The notes under the pieces: generated by a model | Seen by the model: only the letters and a program-made list of their open reading frames with translations | What the model was told of the DNA's origin: nothing | Database searches by the model: none | Made by a program: the position numbers and the translations under genes | Origin: UBA4738 sp002413305 | GTDB taxonomy: Bacteria; Actinomycetota; UBA4738 | DNA length: 9,447 nucleotides | Assembly (NCBI GenBank): GCA_036847185.1 | Contig: DAIUAM010000081.1 | Span: forward strand, 1-9,447 | Reading direction: 5' to 3' | Part shown: positions 1 to 7,158 of the stretch, piece after piece | Numbering within the stretch: the stretch's first letter is position 1 | Layout: the number at the start of each line of letters is the position of its first letter

Positions 1-314
1 AGCAGCGTGCCGAGGCCCACGGCGATCTCGACCAGCGCGACGGCCAGGCCGGTCAGCAGCGGGGCGTGCCCGGCGAGGCGGAGGAGCGAGGCGATGGGGC
101 TCCCCTGGCCGAAGGCGTTCAGCTGGTTCCCGATGAAGTCGGGCGTCCCTGAATGGAGGAAGTTCGCGTCGGCCAGCTTCTGGATGCCGGCATAGAGGAA
201 CGTGACCCCGAGGAAGGCCCGCAGGATCCGGAGCGGCCACCCTTGCCGCTCCCAGCTCTTGGCGACCGTCGGGGCCGACGCCCCGCGCAGACCGGTCACG
301 CCGCGCTGGCTCAT
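1..314 (-). CDS. DoxX/DoxD-like membrane protein, 3'-truncated by the window edge
   Basis: An open minus-strand frame starts with ATG at 314 and is still open at base 1, giving 104 visible residues. After a short basic N-terminus it shows a membrane segment at about residues 29-46. The following pattern, RAFLGVTFLYAGIQKLAD, matches the DoxX signature of a hydrophobic helix followed by a Gly-x-x-Lys-Leu turn. A second helix near residues 86-104 carries the VEIAVG stretch with the Glu that is usual in this family. DoxX/DoxD proteins are small four-helix membrane proteins linked to quinone and thiosulfate redox chemistry or oxidative stress, but most members have no proven function. The second half is missing only because the window ends. 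No strong Shine-Dalgarno precedes the ATG, so the start is less certain than the family call. It is divergent from the two-component operon. Confidence 0.75.
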   Translation of the reverse strand, partial: MSQRGVTGLRGASAPTVAKSWERQGWPLRILRAFLGVTFLYAGIQKLADANFLHSGTPDFIGNQLNAFGQGSPIASLLRLAGHAPLLTGLAVALVEIAVGLGTL

Positions 315-368
315 GCGCCCAGTATCCCGGCCGCCCGTTGCGGAAGCGTGTGACGATGATTTGAAGAC

Positions 369-378
369 GGTTCGAACC
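369..378. promoter_or_regulatory. 10-bp perfect palindrome in the divergent doxX / response regulator gap
   Basis: GGTTCGAACC reads identically on both strands and lies about 40 bases upstream of the response regulator start and about 55 bases upstream of the doxX-like start. Its position between divergent genes suits a dimeric regulator operator. This is inference only. The same decamer also occurs by chance inside the transposase gene at 9195-9204, so it is not specific to the promoter region. Confidence 0.25.
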
Positions 379-402
379 TGCTGCCAGTGCCCCGCCCATC
401 GC

Positions 403-407
403 GGAGG
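403..407 (+). promoter_or_regulatory. Shine-Dalgarno GGAGG deciding the response regulator start
   Basis: GGAGG lies 12 bases before the ATG at 420. An in-frame ATG at 408 directly abuts it and a GTG at 387 lies before it, so neither can use this site. The protein begun at 420 opens straight into the first beta strand of a receiver domain (MHVLLVEDE), which is the normal start for the family. Confidence 0.6.
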
Positions 408-419
408 ATGGTCGGCGAC

Positions 420-1082
420 ATGCACGTCTTGCTGGTGGAGGACGAACGCCGCTTCGCGCATCTCCTGGCTCGCCGCCTGGAGGGTGCCGGGTATTCAACG
501 GCGCTGGCCTTCACCGGAACGCACGGGTTGGAGCAGGCGACGGCCTCGACATGGGACCTCGCCGTGGTGGACGTCATGCTTCCCGAGCTCGACGGGGTGG
601 CGCTGACCCGGACGCTGCGGGAACGCGGCTCCGAGATCCCCATCATCATGCTGACCGCCCGGGACTCCGTGGAGGACCGGGTCCGTGGGCTCCAGGCAGG
701 CGCCGACGACTACCTCGTCAAGCCGTTCGCGTTCGCGGAGCTGCTGGCGCGCATCGAAGCCCTCACCCGGCGGTCCGGCCGGAGCAGCCGGCTGTCGTAC
801 GGGCCGGTCGAGATGGACGTACCGGCCCACGTGGCGACGGTCGACGGTCGGCGGCTGGAGCTCACGCCGAAGGAGTTCGACCTACTGGAGTGTCTGCTCC
901 GCGGGAAGGGACGCGTCCTGTCCCGCGCGGAGCTGAAGGAGTACGTGTGGGGGTTCACGTTCGACGCGCCCACGAAGGTCGTCGACCTGTACGTGCACTA
1001 CCTTCGGCGCAAGCTCGAAGCGGCCGGCGGGGAGAACGTGGTCGAGACGGTGCGCGGCGTGGGCTACGCGATCGGGCGCTGA
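420..1082 (+). CDS. OmpR/PhoB-family response regulator
   Basis: This 220-residue protein has the normal length for the OmpR/PhoB class. The receiver domain occupies about residues 1-118. It has the acidic pair at Glu7-Asp8, the phospho-acceptor Asp51 in VVDVMLPELDG, the switch Thr79 in IIMLTAR, and Lys101 in the YLVKPF motif. A winged-helix DNA-binding domain follows at about 125-219, with the typical LTPKEFDLLE and VRGVGYAI segments. Phosphorylation by the kinase encoded next should promote dimer binding to DNA and transcription control. Only 12 bases separate its stop from the kinase start, so the two are almost certainly co-transcribed partners. The target genes cannot be read from the sequence; its own promoter, the divergent doxX-like gene and the downstream ChrB-domain gene are the nearest candidates. 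No key residue is missing. Confidence 0.95.
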   Translation: MHVLLVEDERRFAHLLARRLEGAGYSTALAFTGTHGLEQATASTWDLAVVDVMLPELDGVALTRTLRERGSEIPIIMLTARDSVEDRVRGLQAGADDYLVKPFAFAELLARIEALTRRSGRSSRLSYGPVEMDVPAHVATVDGRRLELTPKEFDLLECLLRGKGRVLSRAELKEYVWGFTFDAPTKVVDLYVHYLRRKLEAAGGENVVETVRGVGYAIGR

Positions 1083-1094
1083 GGCTCGTTCGCC

Positions 1095-2372
1095 ATGCGG
1101 GGCCGGGCACGAGGTCGAAGCTCGGGGCCGCTGTTCCGGTCGCTCCGCCTGCGGATGGGCGTATCGCACGGCCTCGTCCTGGCGCTGATCCTGGTCCTGA
1201 TGGGAGGAACCGGCTACCTCCTGCTGGCCCGCAGCCTGAACCGGAGCGCGACCGCCAGCGTGGTGGAGGCCGCCAGGGAGGCCACGGAGCGGGTTTCGAG
1301 CTCCCGCTCCCCGGTGAACATCCGGCCCGACGACGACGTGCCGTCCGCGACCACCATCCGGGTAGCGGCCTTCCTGAACGACGGCCGGGTGGTGAGCGAC
1401 CCGGGCCGGCGGCCCTCGTGGCTCCGCCCGCAGCGCGAGCCGACCACCACCCTGAGCGTGCTCGGGGAGCGGGTCCGGATCGCCACCGTGCCCCTCCGCC
1501 AGGATGGCCGCGTGATCGGGCAGGTCGTGGCGGCCCGCTCGCTGGCGCCCGAGGACCGGCTCCTGGACCGCGTCCGGCTGCTGCTCCTGCTGGGCGGGCT
1601 GATGGCGGTGCTGCTCGGCATGCTGGCGGGCTGGGTGCTGGCCGGCCGCGCCGCGAAGCCGGTTCGCCGGGCGTATGAGGCCCAGGCCAGCTTCGCCTCC
1701 GACGCCTCCCACGAGTTCCGCACCCCCCTCGCGTTCGTCCGCTCCGGGGTCGAAGTGCTCGCCGAGCACGACCAGGAGCTCGGCGACGAGGTCCTCCGCG
1801 AGGTGACCTATCTGGCGGGGCTCACGGACCGCCTGCTCACCCTGGCCCGGTCGGATTCGAAGGGCCTGTCGCTGGAGACCCGGCCACTGGACCTTGGGCC
1901 GGTGTGCGAACGGGCGGTGGACCGCGCCCACCGCGTACTCTCGCTCCGTGCCGACGTGGTGCGGTCGAAGGGCTGCGTGGCGATGGGTGACCCGGTGGCG
2001 TTCGAGGCTGCGCTCGACGCCGTGCTGGAGAACGCCGCCCGCCACGGCGGGGGTCTGGTGACCGTGACGCTCTCCGGCGACGGCGACCGGGTCGAGGTGT
2101 GGGTGGCGGACCACGGCCCGGGGATGACCGAGGAGCACCGGCGGATGGCGTTCGAGCGGTTCTTCCGGGCGGACCCCGCGCGGAGCCGTGAACAGGGTGG
2201 CGCGGGGCTCGGGCTGTCGGTGGCCCGGGCGCTTATGGAGGCCCAGCGGGGGACGCTGTCGCTGAACGAGACACCAGGCGGGGGCCTGACCGCGGTGCTC
2301 GGGCTCGTCGCCGCTTCGGACCGGCCCGCGGCCGCGCACAACGCCGGCCCGGCGAGGGTAGAGTCCGCGTGA
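1095..2372 (+). CDS. Sensor histidine kinase, membrane-bound, without an obvious HAMP domain
   Basis: This 425-residue kinase is the partner of the preceding response regulator. After a basic N-terminus there is a membrane helix at about residues 24-45, an extracytoplasmic sensing region at about 46-158, and a second helix at about 159-184. The phospho-accepting His206 lies in ASDASHEFRTPL. The ATPase domain has the N box around Asn313 (LENAARH), the G1 box at Asp339 (DHGPGM), the F box FERFFR at 353-358, and the G2 box GGAGLGLS at 368-375. His206 is only about 21 residues after the second helix, so a full HAMP linker of roughly 50 residues does not fit. A GAGG at 1081-1084 overlaps the regulator's stop codon and lies 10 bases before the ATG. 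An ATG at 1155 is an alternative start but would cut the basic leader before the first helix. The sensed signal is unknown. Confidence 0.93.
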   Translation: MRGRARGRSSGPLFRSLRLRMGVSHGLVLALILVLMGGTGYLLLARSLNRSATASVVEAAREATERVSSSRSPVNIRPDDDVPSATTIRVAAFLNDGRVVSDPGRRPSWLRPQREPTTTLSVLGERVRIATVPLRQDGRVIGQVVAARSLAPEDRLLDRVRLLLLLGGLMAVLLGMLAGWVLAGRAAKPVRRAYEAQASFASDASHEFRTPLAFVRSGVEVLAEHDQELGDEVLREVTYLAGLTDRLLTLARSDSKGLSLETRPLDLGPVCERAVDRAHRVLSLRADVVRSKGCVAMGDPVAFEAALDAVLENAARHGGGLVTVTLSGDGDRVEVWVADHGPGMTEEHRRMAFERFFRADPARSREQGGAGLGLSVARALMEAQRGTLSLNETPGGGLTAVLGLVAASDRPAAAHNAGPARVESA

Positions 2373-2394
2373 AGGCGACCGCGGAGGGCCGGCG

Positions 2395-2826
2395 ATGCGT
2401 TGGGTGACCAGGGAACGACCGAAGACGGACCGGATCGCCTGCCCGTGGTTGATCAGGCGGTTCATCGACCCCGAGGCCGAGATCCTCTACGTCCCTCGTG
2501 ACGACGTACTTGGGGTGGCCGAACGCGAGGGCGCGCGATCGTTCGACGCGTCCGGCGCCGAGTTCACCCATCGCGACGGGCTGTGTACGTTCGAGGTGCT
2601 GGTCGGGGAGTTCGATCTGGGCGGCGATCCCGCGCTGGCCCGGCTGGCGAAGATCGTGCACGCGGCCGACGTGAGCGAGGACCTGGGCACCGATCCACTC
2701 GGACCGGGCCTGCTGGCGATCGGGGAGGGCGGGCTGGACGCCGAACCCGACGACCACCTGCTGCTCGAGAAGGGTTCGTTCGTCTACGACGCGCTCTACG
2801 AGTGGTGCCGCACGCACGCGGGCTAG
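2395..2826 (+). CDS. Stand-alone ChrB C-terminal-domain (chromate resistance) protein
   Basis: This 143-residue soluble protein matches the chromate-resistance ChrB C-terminal domain. It has the opening block KTDRIACPWLIRRFID at about residues 10-25, then FTHRDGLCTFEVLV at about 57-70 with His59, Cys64 and Glu66, then LAKIVHAADV with His89, and an end block FVYDALYEWC. Full-length ChrB is about 300 residues, with an N-terminal half that is absent here, so this is the short single-domain form. ChrB is tied to chromate sensing and resistance; the role of the short form is not well established. A GGAGGG at 2383-2388 sits 6 bases before the ATG. The gene starts 22 bases after the kinase stop, so it is likely the third gene of the two-component operon. 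No ChrA transporter is visible in the window. Confidence 0.82.
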   Translation: MRWVTRERPKTDRIACPWLIRRFIDPEAEILYVPRDDVLGVAEREGARSFDASGAEFTHRDGLCTFEVLVGEFDLGGDPALARLAKIVHAADVSEDLGTDPLGPGLLAIGEGGLDAEPDDHLLLEKGSFVYDALYEWCRTHAG

Positions 2827-2827
2827 G

Positions 2828-5284
2828 TCAGAGAAGCCGCGCGGGAGCCTCCCTTCGATCCCGTCGCCGTCGCCAGACGGCCGTCCCGAGCAGCGCGGCC
2901 AGCGCCACGGCCGAGCCCAGCATGCCGAAGCCGATCGAGGCGTCCCGGTAGGTCAGGACCACCGTGTGCCGTCCGGCCGGCACCGGGACGGCCTGGTCGA
3001 TCTCGTCGGCGGGGAGCACCGGCGCCGGCCTCCCGTCGACCGTGGCGTGCCAGTGGGCGTCGAACGAGTTTCGAACCAGCACGATCGCCGGCACCGCCGT
3101 CCGCACGGTGACCACGCACCGCTCCGGACCGAGCGAGCGGTAGGAGACCGCACCCGCCACCGCCGGCGGAGAGGCGACGGGGCGGATGCCGGGCCGGCCT
3201 TCGACCAGCAGCGTCCGGTTCGGGTCGAACCCGTTGGCCGTGACGTCACGGAGCGCTTCCATGGAGCTGGGCTCGAGCTGCCAGGAGGTGAACAGCGAGA
3301 CGCGCCGGGGCGTCCCCGGGAGCCGGAACACCTTCCACGCCCTCGTCCCGCCCGCGACAGTGGCGCCCGGCACTGGCGGGCCCTGCGCGGCCGGCCCGAT
3401 CGCCCACTGGATCTGGAGCAGGTTGAGCGCGACGGGAGGCGGGTGGCGGAACGCCGCGGCGTTGTACCGGATGGGCTTGTGCTCCACCGAGCGCATGAAC
3501 TCCCAGAACCGGAGCTCCTGGGCCGGGTTGTAGCCCTGGCCCTCCTGCAGCCCCCGGTCGTTGAGCATCGACTGCTGCATGCCCAGGAGATCCCAGTACG
3601 TCGAACGCTGCCGGACGTGGTAGCCGCGAGGGTCCCAGATCCCCGGGTCGACGCTGATGTAGCGCCCGCCCCCTAGCCGCTCGAGCAACGCGGCGGTCGG
3701 TCGTGTGAGGGCGTACCGGCTGCCGGGGACGGTGGGATATCGCAGCGTGTTGATGGGCCCGTGGAGGAAGTCGCCCGGCTGGCTCCCGGCGGGATACCGG
3801 TAGTTCGCGGCTTGCCCGATCAGCCCGTTCGCGGTCAGCTCGATCGCCATCAGCAGCGGCAGGACGAACGCCAGCTTCGGCTTCCACCACGTCACCACGA
3901 GGGCCGCCGACGCCAGCCCGGCTCCGTAGTCGATGAGCTCTACGGCCGGACCCGCCTTGAAGACCCGCGGCAGCACGAACCAGACCACCACGCCCGGCGC
4001 CAGGATCAGCAGGCGCTCCCACCACCGCGTCGCGTTTCGCCATCCTTCGAACCCGAGGGCCGCGCACACCGCCAGGGCGAGCAGCAAGCCGAACCGGAAC
4101 CGGCTGGGGTCGTGGAGGTAGAAGCCGCCGACCGAGGAGGCCAGGAACCAGTGGGGGAGCAGGCCCACGGTGTGTTCGATCATGAAGAAGTAGCTGAATC
4201 CCCCGTAGGCAGCGAAGGCGACGAAGAGGGCCCGCCGGCCGGTCGCTCGCCACCCGCCGAAGGCGAGCACGAGCGCGGCCGCGCCGAGGTAGACACCCGG
4301 TGCCAGGGCCAACCGGAGCGGCCAGATGTCGCCGGTCCCGCTCCCGTAGACCAGCCCATAGGTCTTGTGGCCGGTGAGCTGCTTCGACAGGTCGTACAGG
4401 CCGTGGTAGCCGAGCCCGATGCTCGTGTGCGGGAGGTACAGGAGGCGGGGGACCGTATAGGCGAGAGTGACCGAAGGGAAGGCCAGGGCGATCAGCCCGA
4501 CCAGCGCCCATGCCTGCCGTCTCGTCCGCGCGCCCCGGCGCACGTCGCCGATCAGCCGGGCCAGGAGGTAGGCGGCGAGCGCGGTCGTCCCGATCACCAG
4601 TCCGTCGGAGAGGTTCGACGCGGCGATCTGACCCCATGACACAGCGGCCACGGCCAGCCACCCGAGCCGGCTCGGCCAGGTCCGGGCGCGGACGAACCGC
4701 GACGTGAGCGCCAGCAGGACCGCTGTCCACGCGAGGGTGGCGGCGAAAGGGAGGTTCAGAAGAAGCAGTGAACCGGCCAGCGGCATGGCCAGAGCCAGCC
4801 CGCCCACGGTCGCCGAAGGACGGGACAGCTCCTCGCTCCGCAGGAAGGCGTACAGGCCCAGTCCGGCCAGCAAGGGTTGGATCACGATGTACCAGCGCAT
4901 CGCCGTGGCGCAGGGGAGCCCGGCGAACAGCCCCATGGCCAGGATGGAGCCCCAGCCCGACTGCGGGTCGGCCGCGAACGGGATCCCGGCCATCACGTGC
5001 GGGTTCCACAGCGGGAGGTGGCCCGCGGCGACCGCCTTCCCCAGGAAACAGTAGGTGGGCAGCCAGAAGGGCAAGACGTCCGGATACTGGCGGGACAGGA
5101 GTCCGCCGAAGGCGAACAGGTGCAGCACGACCAGCACCGAGACCACGATGAGCGCGGGACCGGCCAGGGCAGCGGCGGTCGCGGGAAGGTGGCTGAGCCT
5201 TCCCCCCTGGGCGTCACTCCGGCCGGGCGACCGGGCGAATCGAGCTCGTACCTGTGCGAGCAACGGCACCTCGGACGCCATCAT
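2828..5284 (-). CDS. YfhO-like polytopic membrane protein (GT-C-type glycosyltransferase fold suspected)
   Basis: This 818-residue protein has many hydrophobic helices in its first 490 residues, an extracytoplasmic domain at about 495-780, and a final helix at about 785-803 followed by an Arg-rich cytoplasmic tail. Family hallmarks visible are the first outer loop with Asp69 (RQYPDVLPFW), the LPLWNPHVMAGIPF block at about residues 90-103, and DPSRFRFG at about 392-399. Near the C-terminus, a DAHWHATVDGRPAPVL stretch leads to VPAGRHTVVLTYR, as in YfhO proteins. The length is usual for YfhO members. These are thought to be lipid-linked sugar transferases acting outside the membrane, for example glycosylating wall polymers; the substrate here is unknown. 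The amidohydrolase gene lies 47 bases upstream on the same strand. An in-frame ATG at 5281 directly follows the chosen start. Confidence 0.8.
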   Translation of the reverse strand: MMASEVPLLAQVRARFARSPGRSDAQGGRLSHLPATAAALAGPALIVVSVLVVLHLFAFGGLLSRQYPDVLPFWLPTYCFLGKAVAAGHLPLWNPHVMAGIPFAADPQSGWGSILAMGLFAGLPCATAMRWYIVIQPLLAGLGLYAFLRSEELSRPSATVGGLALAMPLAGSLLLLNLPFAATLAWTAVLLALTSRFVRARTWPSRLGWLAVAAVSWGQIAASNLSDGLVIGTTALAAYLLARLIGDVRRGARTRRQAWALVGLIALAFPSVTLAYTVPRLLYLPHTSIGLGYHGLYDLSKQLTGHKTYGLVYGSGTGDIWPLRLALAPGVYLGAAALVLAFGGWRATGRRALFVAFAAYGGFSYFFMIEHTVGLLPHWFLASSVGGFYLHDPSRFRFGLLLALAVCAALGFEGWRNATRWWERLLILAPGVVVWFVLPRVFKAGPAVELIDYGAGLASAALVVTWWKPKLAFVLPLLMAIELTANGLIGQAANYRYPAGSQPGDFLHGPINTLRYPTVPGSRYALTRPTAALLERLGGGRYISVDPGIWDPRGYHVRQRSTYWDLLGMQQSMLNDRGLQEGQGYNPAQELRFWEFMRSVEHKPIRYNAAAFRHPPPVALNLLQIQWAIGPAAQGPPVPGATVAGGTRAWKVFRLPGTPRRVSLFTSWQLEPSSMEALRDVTANGFDPNRTLLVEGRPGIRPVASPPAVAGAVSYRSLGPERCVVTVRTAVPAIVLVRNSFDAHWHATVDGRPAPVLPADEIDQAVPVPAGRHTVVLTYRDASIGFGMLGSAVALAALLGTAVWRRRRDRREAPARLL

Positions 5285-5294
5285 CGCAAAGCAT

Positions 5295-5307
5295 CCCCTG
5301 TCAGGGG
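5295..5307 (-). promoter_or_regulatory. Small hairpin covering the likely ribosome binding site of the YfhO-like gene
   Basis: On the minus strand CCCCTGACAGGGG forms an inverted repeat with a 4-bp all-GC stem and a five-base loop. The 3' arm AGGGG is the only Shine-Dalgarno-like sequence before the ATG at 5284, with 10 bases between. Folding would hide the site, which may limit translation of the second gene of the pair. There is no T-tract, so it is not a convincing terminator. Confidence 0.35.
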
Positions 5308-5331
5308 CAGGTCACCCTCAGACAGCGCCGT

Positions 5332-6990
5332 TCACCAGGAGATGCCCTCGCCGACGTGCACAGGTTGCCCTTCGGCCAGCGTGAGGACGACCGGGGCCTC
5401 CCCGACCTCACCGGCCGGCAGCGCGAAGAGGTCCGCGCCGACCACCGCCAGGCTCGCCAGCTTCCCGGGCTCGATGCTGCCGGTTTCGTCGTCGTCGTGG
5501 TTGACGAAGGCCGAACCCAGCGTGAAGGCTCGTAGGCACGTGTCCAAGTCCAGGCGCTGGCCCGGGAGGAAGGGGGGCTGGGACGGTTCGTCGTACGGCA
5601 GGCGGGTCATCGCAACCTGGATCTCCTTGAGCGGGTCGGGCGTACTCACCGGCCAGTCGCTGCCCATGGCCAGGGTGGCGCCGGACGAATGCAGCGCGGC
5701 GAACGGGTACTGCCAGGCCGTCCGTTCGGGCCCCAGGAACGGCACCACCAGGTTCCGCATCTGGCCGTCCAGGCACGCCCAGTACGGCTGGAGGTTCGGG
5801 ACGACGCCAAGCGCGGCGAACCGGGCCACGTCGTCGGGGTGGATGACCTGGAGGTGCGCGATGTGGTGACGGGCGTCGCGGCGCCCGTTCGCCACCGCGG
5901 CGCTTTCGAACGCGTCCAGCGCCTCGCGGACGGCCCGGTCGCCGATCGCGTGCACGTGGACCTGGAACCCCTCCTGGTCCAGCCGGGTGACGTAGCCGGC
6001 CAGGGTGGAGGGTTCGACGAACGACAAGCCTCGCCGCCCGCTCGGTTCGCCCTCCGCGTCGAGGTAGTCGTCGATCATCGCTGCCGTGAAGTTCTCCGTT
6101 ATCCCGTCCTGCATGATCTTCACTGCGGTGGTCCGCAACCGGCCGGCCGTGAACTCGCGACGGAGCCGGAGCAGCGCGTCTACCTGCTCTACACCCCCGT
6201 GGCGGTCCCACCACACCGCCGCCACCACCCGCGCGGTGAGCCGGCCGTCCTCAGCGAGGGTGCGGTAGGCGTGGAGCGAGTCCTCCGTCGCCCACGCGTC
6301 CTGCCAGCCGACCACGCCGAGCGAATGCAGGTACCGCTGGGCCTCCAGCAGGGCCTCTTCGACCTCACTCGGTGTTGGCGGGGGGACGTGCCGCTCCACG
6401 AGGTCCATCGCTCCCTCGTGCAGCGCGCCCGCCGGGAAGCCGTCCGGTTCGCGCTCGATGCGGCCGTCGGGAGGGTCCGGCGAACCCGCGTCCAGGCCCG
6501 CGAGCTGCAGGGCGCGGGTGTTCACCCACGCGTCGTGGCCGTCGCGGTTCGGGAGGAAGACGGGCCGGTCGGGGACCACGGCGTCCAGGGTTCGTCGCGA
6601 TGGGTTTCCGCCGGGGAAGTCGTCCAGCGACCAGCCGGCCCCCAGGATCCAGGGCACGTCACGGTGCGACGTCGCGTACCGGGCCACGGCGCGTTCGTAG
6701 TTGTCGATGCCTCGGACCTCGTGCAGGTCGCACCGCATCCTGGCCAGGCCGCCGTGGTCGGGATGCACGTGAGCGTCCTGGAACCCGGGGAGGACGGTGC
6801 CGCCGTGGACGTCCACCACCTGGGTGGCCGGCCCGATCAGGTCGCGGACCTGCCGATAGGTGCCCACGGCCGCGATCCGGCCGCCCCGAACCGCTACCCC
6901 TTCCGCGCCACGCGTGCGCGGGTCGAACGTGACGACCCGTCCGCCGACCAGGGCAAGGTCGGCCGGCGTCGATGCGGTCTCGTTCGCCAT
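5332..6990 (-). CDS. Metal-dependent amidohydrolase, YtcJ / amidohydrolase-3 family
   Basis: This 552-residue protein has the usual length for the family. A small N-terminal beta domain (about residues 10-65) with ALVGGRVVTFDP leads to the TIM-barrel entry VLPGFQDAHVHPD, whose His74 and His76 are the first metal ligands. Later ligands and active-site residues visible are Lys291 in AVKIMQDG, His345/His347 in FQVHVHAIGD, His375/His376 and His379 in ARHHIAHLQ, and Asp445 in MGSDWPVS. The C-terminal part returns to the beta domain with GSIEPGKLASLAVV. Enzymes of this group hydrolyse amide or related C-N bonds in small cyclic or acyl compounds, but substrates are rarely known and cannot be told here. 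There is no signal peptide, so it is cytoplasmic. A GGAGG lies 8 bases before the ATG, fixing the start. It is probably co-transcribed with the downstream YfhO-like gene. Confidence 0.9.
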   Translation of the reverse strand: MANETASTPADLALVGGRVVTFDPRTRGAEGVAVRGGRIAAVGTYRQVRDLIGPATQVVDVHGGTVLPGFQDAHVHPDHGGLARMRCDLHEVRGIDNYERAVARYATSHRDVPWILGAGWSLDDFPGGNPSRRTLDAVVPDRPVFLPNRDGHDAWVNTRALQLAGLDAGSPDPPDGRIEREPDGFPAGALHEGAMDLVERHVPPPTPSEVEEALLEAQRYLHSLGVVGWQDAWATEDSLHAYRTLAEDGRLTARVVAAVWWDRHGGVEQVDALLRLRREFTAGRLRTTAVKIMQDGITENFTAAMIDDYLDAEGEPSGRRGLSFVEPSTLAGYVTRLDQEGFQVHVHAIGDRAVREALDAFESAAVANGRRDARHHIAHLQVIHPDDVARFAALGVVPNLQPYWACLDGQMRNLVVPFLGPERTAWQYPFAALHSSGATLAMGSDWPVSTPDPLKEIQVAMTRLPYDEPSQPPFLPGQRLDLDTCLRAFTLGSAFVNHDDDETGSIEPGKLASLAVVGADLFALPAGEVGEAPVVLTLAEGQPVHVGEGISW

Positions 6991-7050
6991 CCGCGGGACC
7001 TCCGAGCTTGGGGGCGAACCACGATACCTCCCAGGCGGCGGCTTCCAGTG

Positions 7051-7062
7051 GTCCCGAGGGAC
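7051..7062. promoter_or_regulatory. Inverted repeat GTCCC-GA-GGGAC in the divergent intergenic region
   Basis: A perfect five-base inverted repeat around a two-base centre lies 60 bases upstream of the amidohydrolase start. A further GGTCC follows at 7066-7070, making a small cluster of related half-sites. Its place between divergent genes suits an operator; no regulator gene is beside it. High GC makes chance repeats common. Confidence 0.25.
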
Positions 7063-7105
7063 GACGGTCCTCTGGCCTCGCCGGAGCCTGGCCCCGATCC
7101 GTAGT

Positions 7106-7126
7106 GTGGGTCGAAGAACGACCCGC
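7106..7126. promoter_or_regulatory. Hairpin / inverted repeat GGGTCG-AAGAA-CGACCC
   Basis: A perfect 6-bp stem (7108-7113 with 7119-7124) encloses the five-base centre AAGAA, and the stem can be extended by a G-T wobble and one G-C pair. It lies about 33 bases before the start at 7159. It could be an operator for a dimeric repressor or a 5' leader hairpin of the membrane-protein gene. No T-tract follows, so it is not a standard terminator in either direction. Confidence 0.35.
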
Positions 7127-7158
7127 GTCGACCATGTCCGTCGAAGGGGGGAACTGCC

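Noticed and set aside
365..385. GGTTCGAACC as the T arm of a tRNA or a phage attachment site
   Set aside because: The flanks do not pair as a T stem and no other cloverleaf arms are present.
882..2465. A 527-codon open minus-strand frame antisense to the kinase and regulator genes
   Set aside because: Its product is a low-complexity mix rich in Arg, His, Pro, Gly and Gln with no domain, while the plus strand encodes clear kinase motifs. Long antisense frames are typical of high-GC coding DNA.
3246..5009. A 587-codon alternative minus-strand frame within the YfhO-like gene
   Set aside because: The translation is Arg/Pro/Gly-rich and lacks membrane helices; the overlapping 818-residue frame has the full YfhO pattern.
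7018..7030. A -10-like TATCGT on the minus strand as the amidohydrolase promoter
   Set aside because: No matching -35 box lies at 16-18 bases, so the match is not better than chance.
5689..7104. A 471-codon open plus-strand frame opposite the amidohydrolase
   Set aside because: It shows no recognisable motif, and the minus strand carries all the metal-ligand motifs of an amidohydrolase with a good ribosome site.
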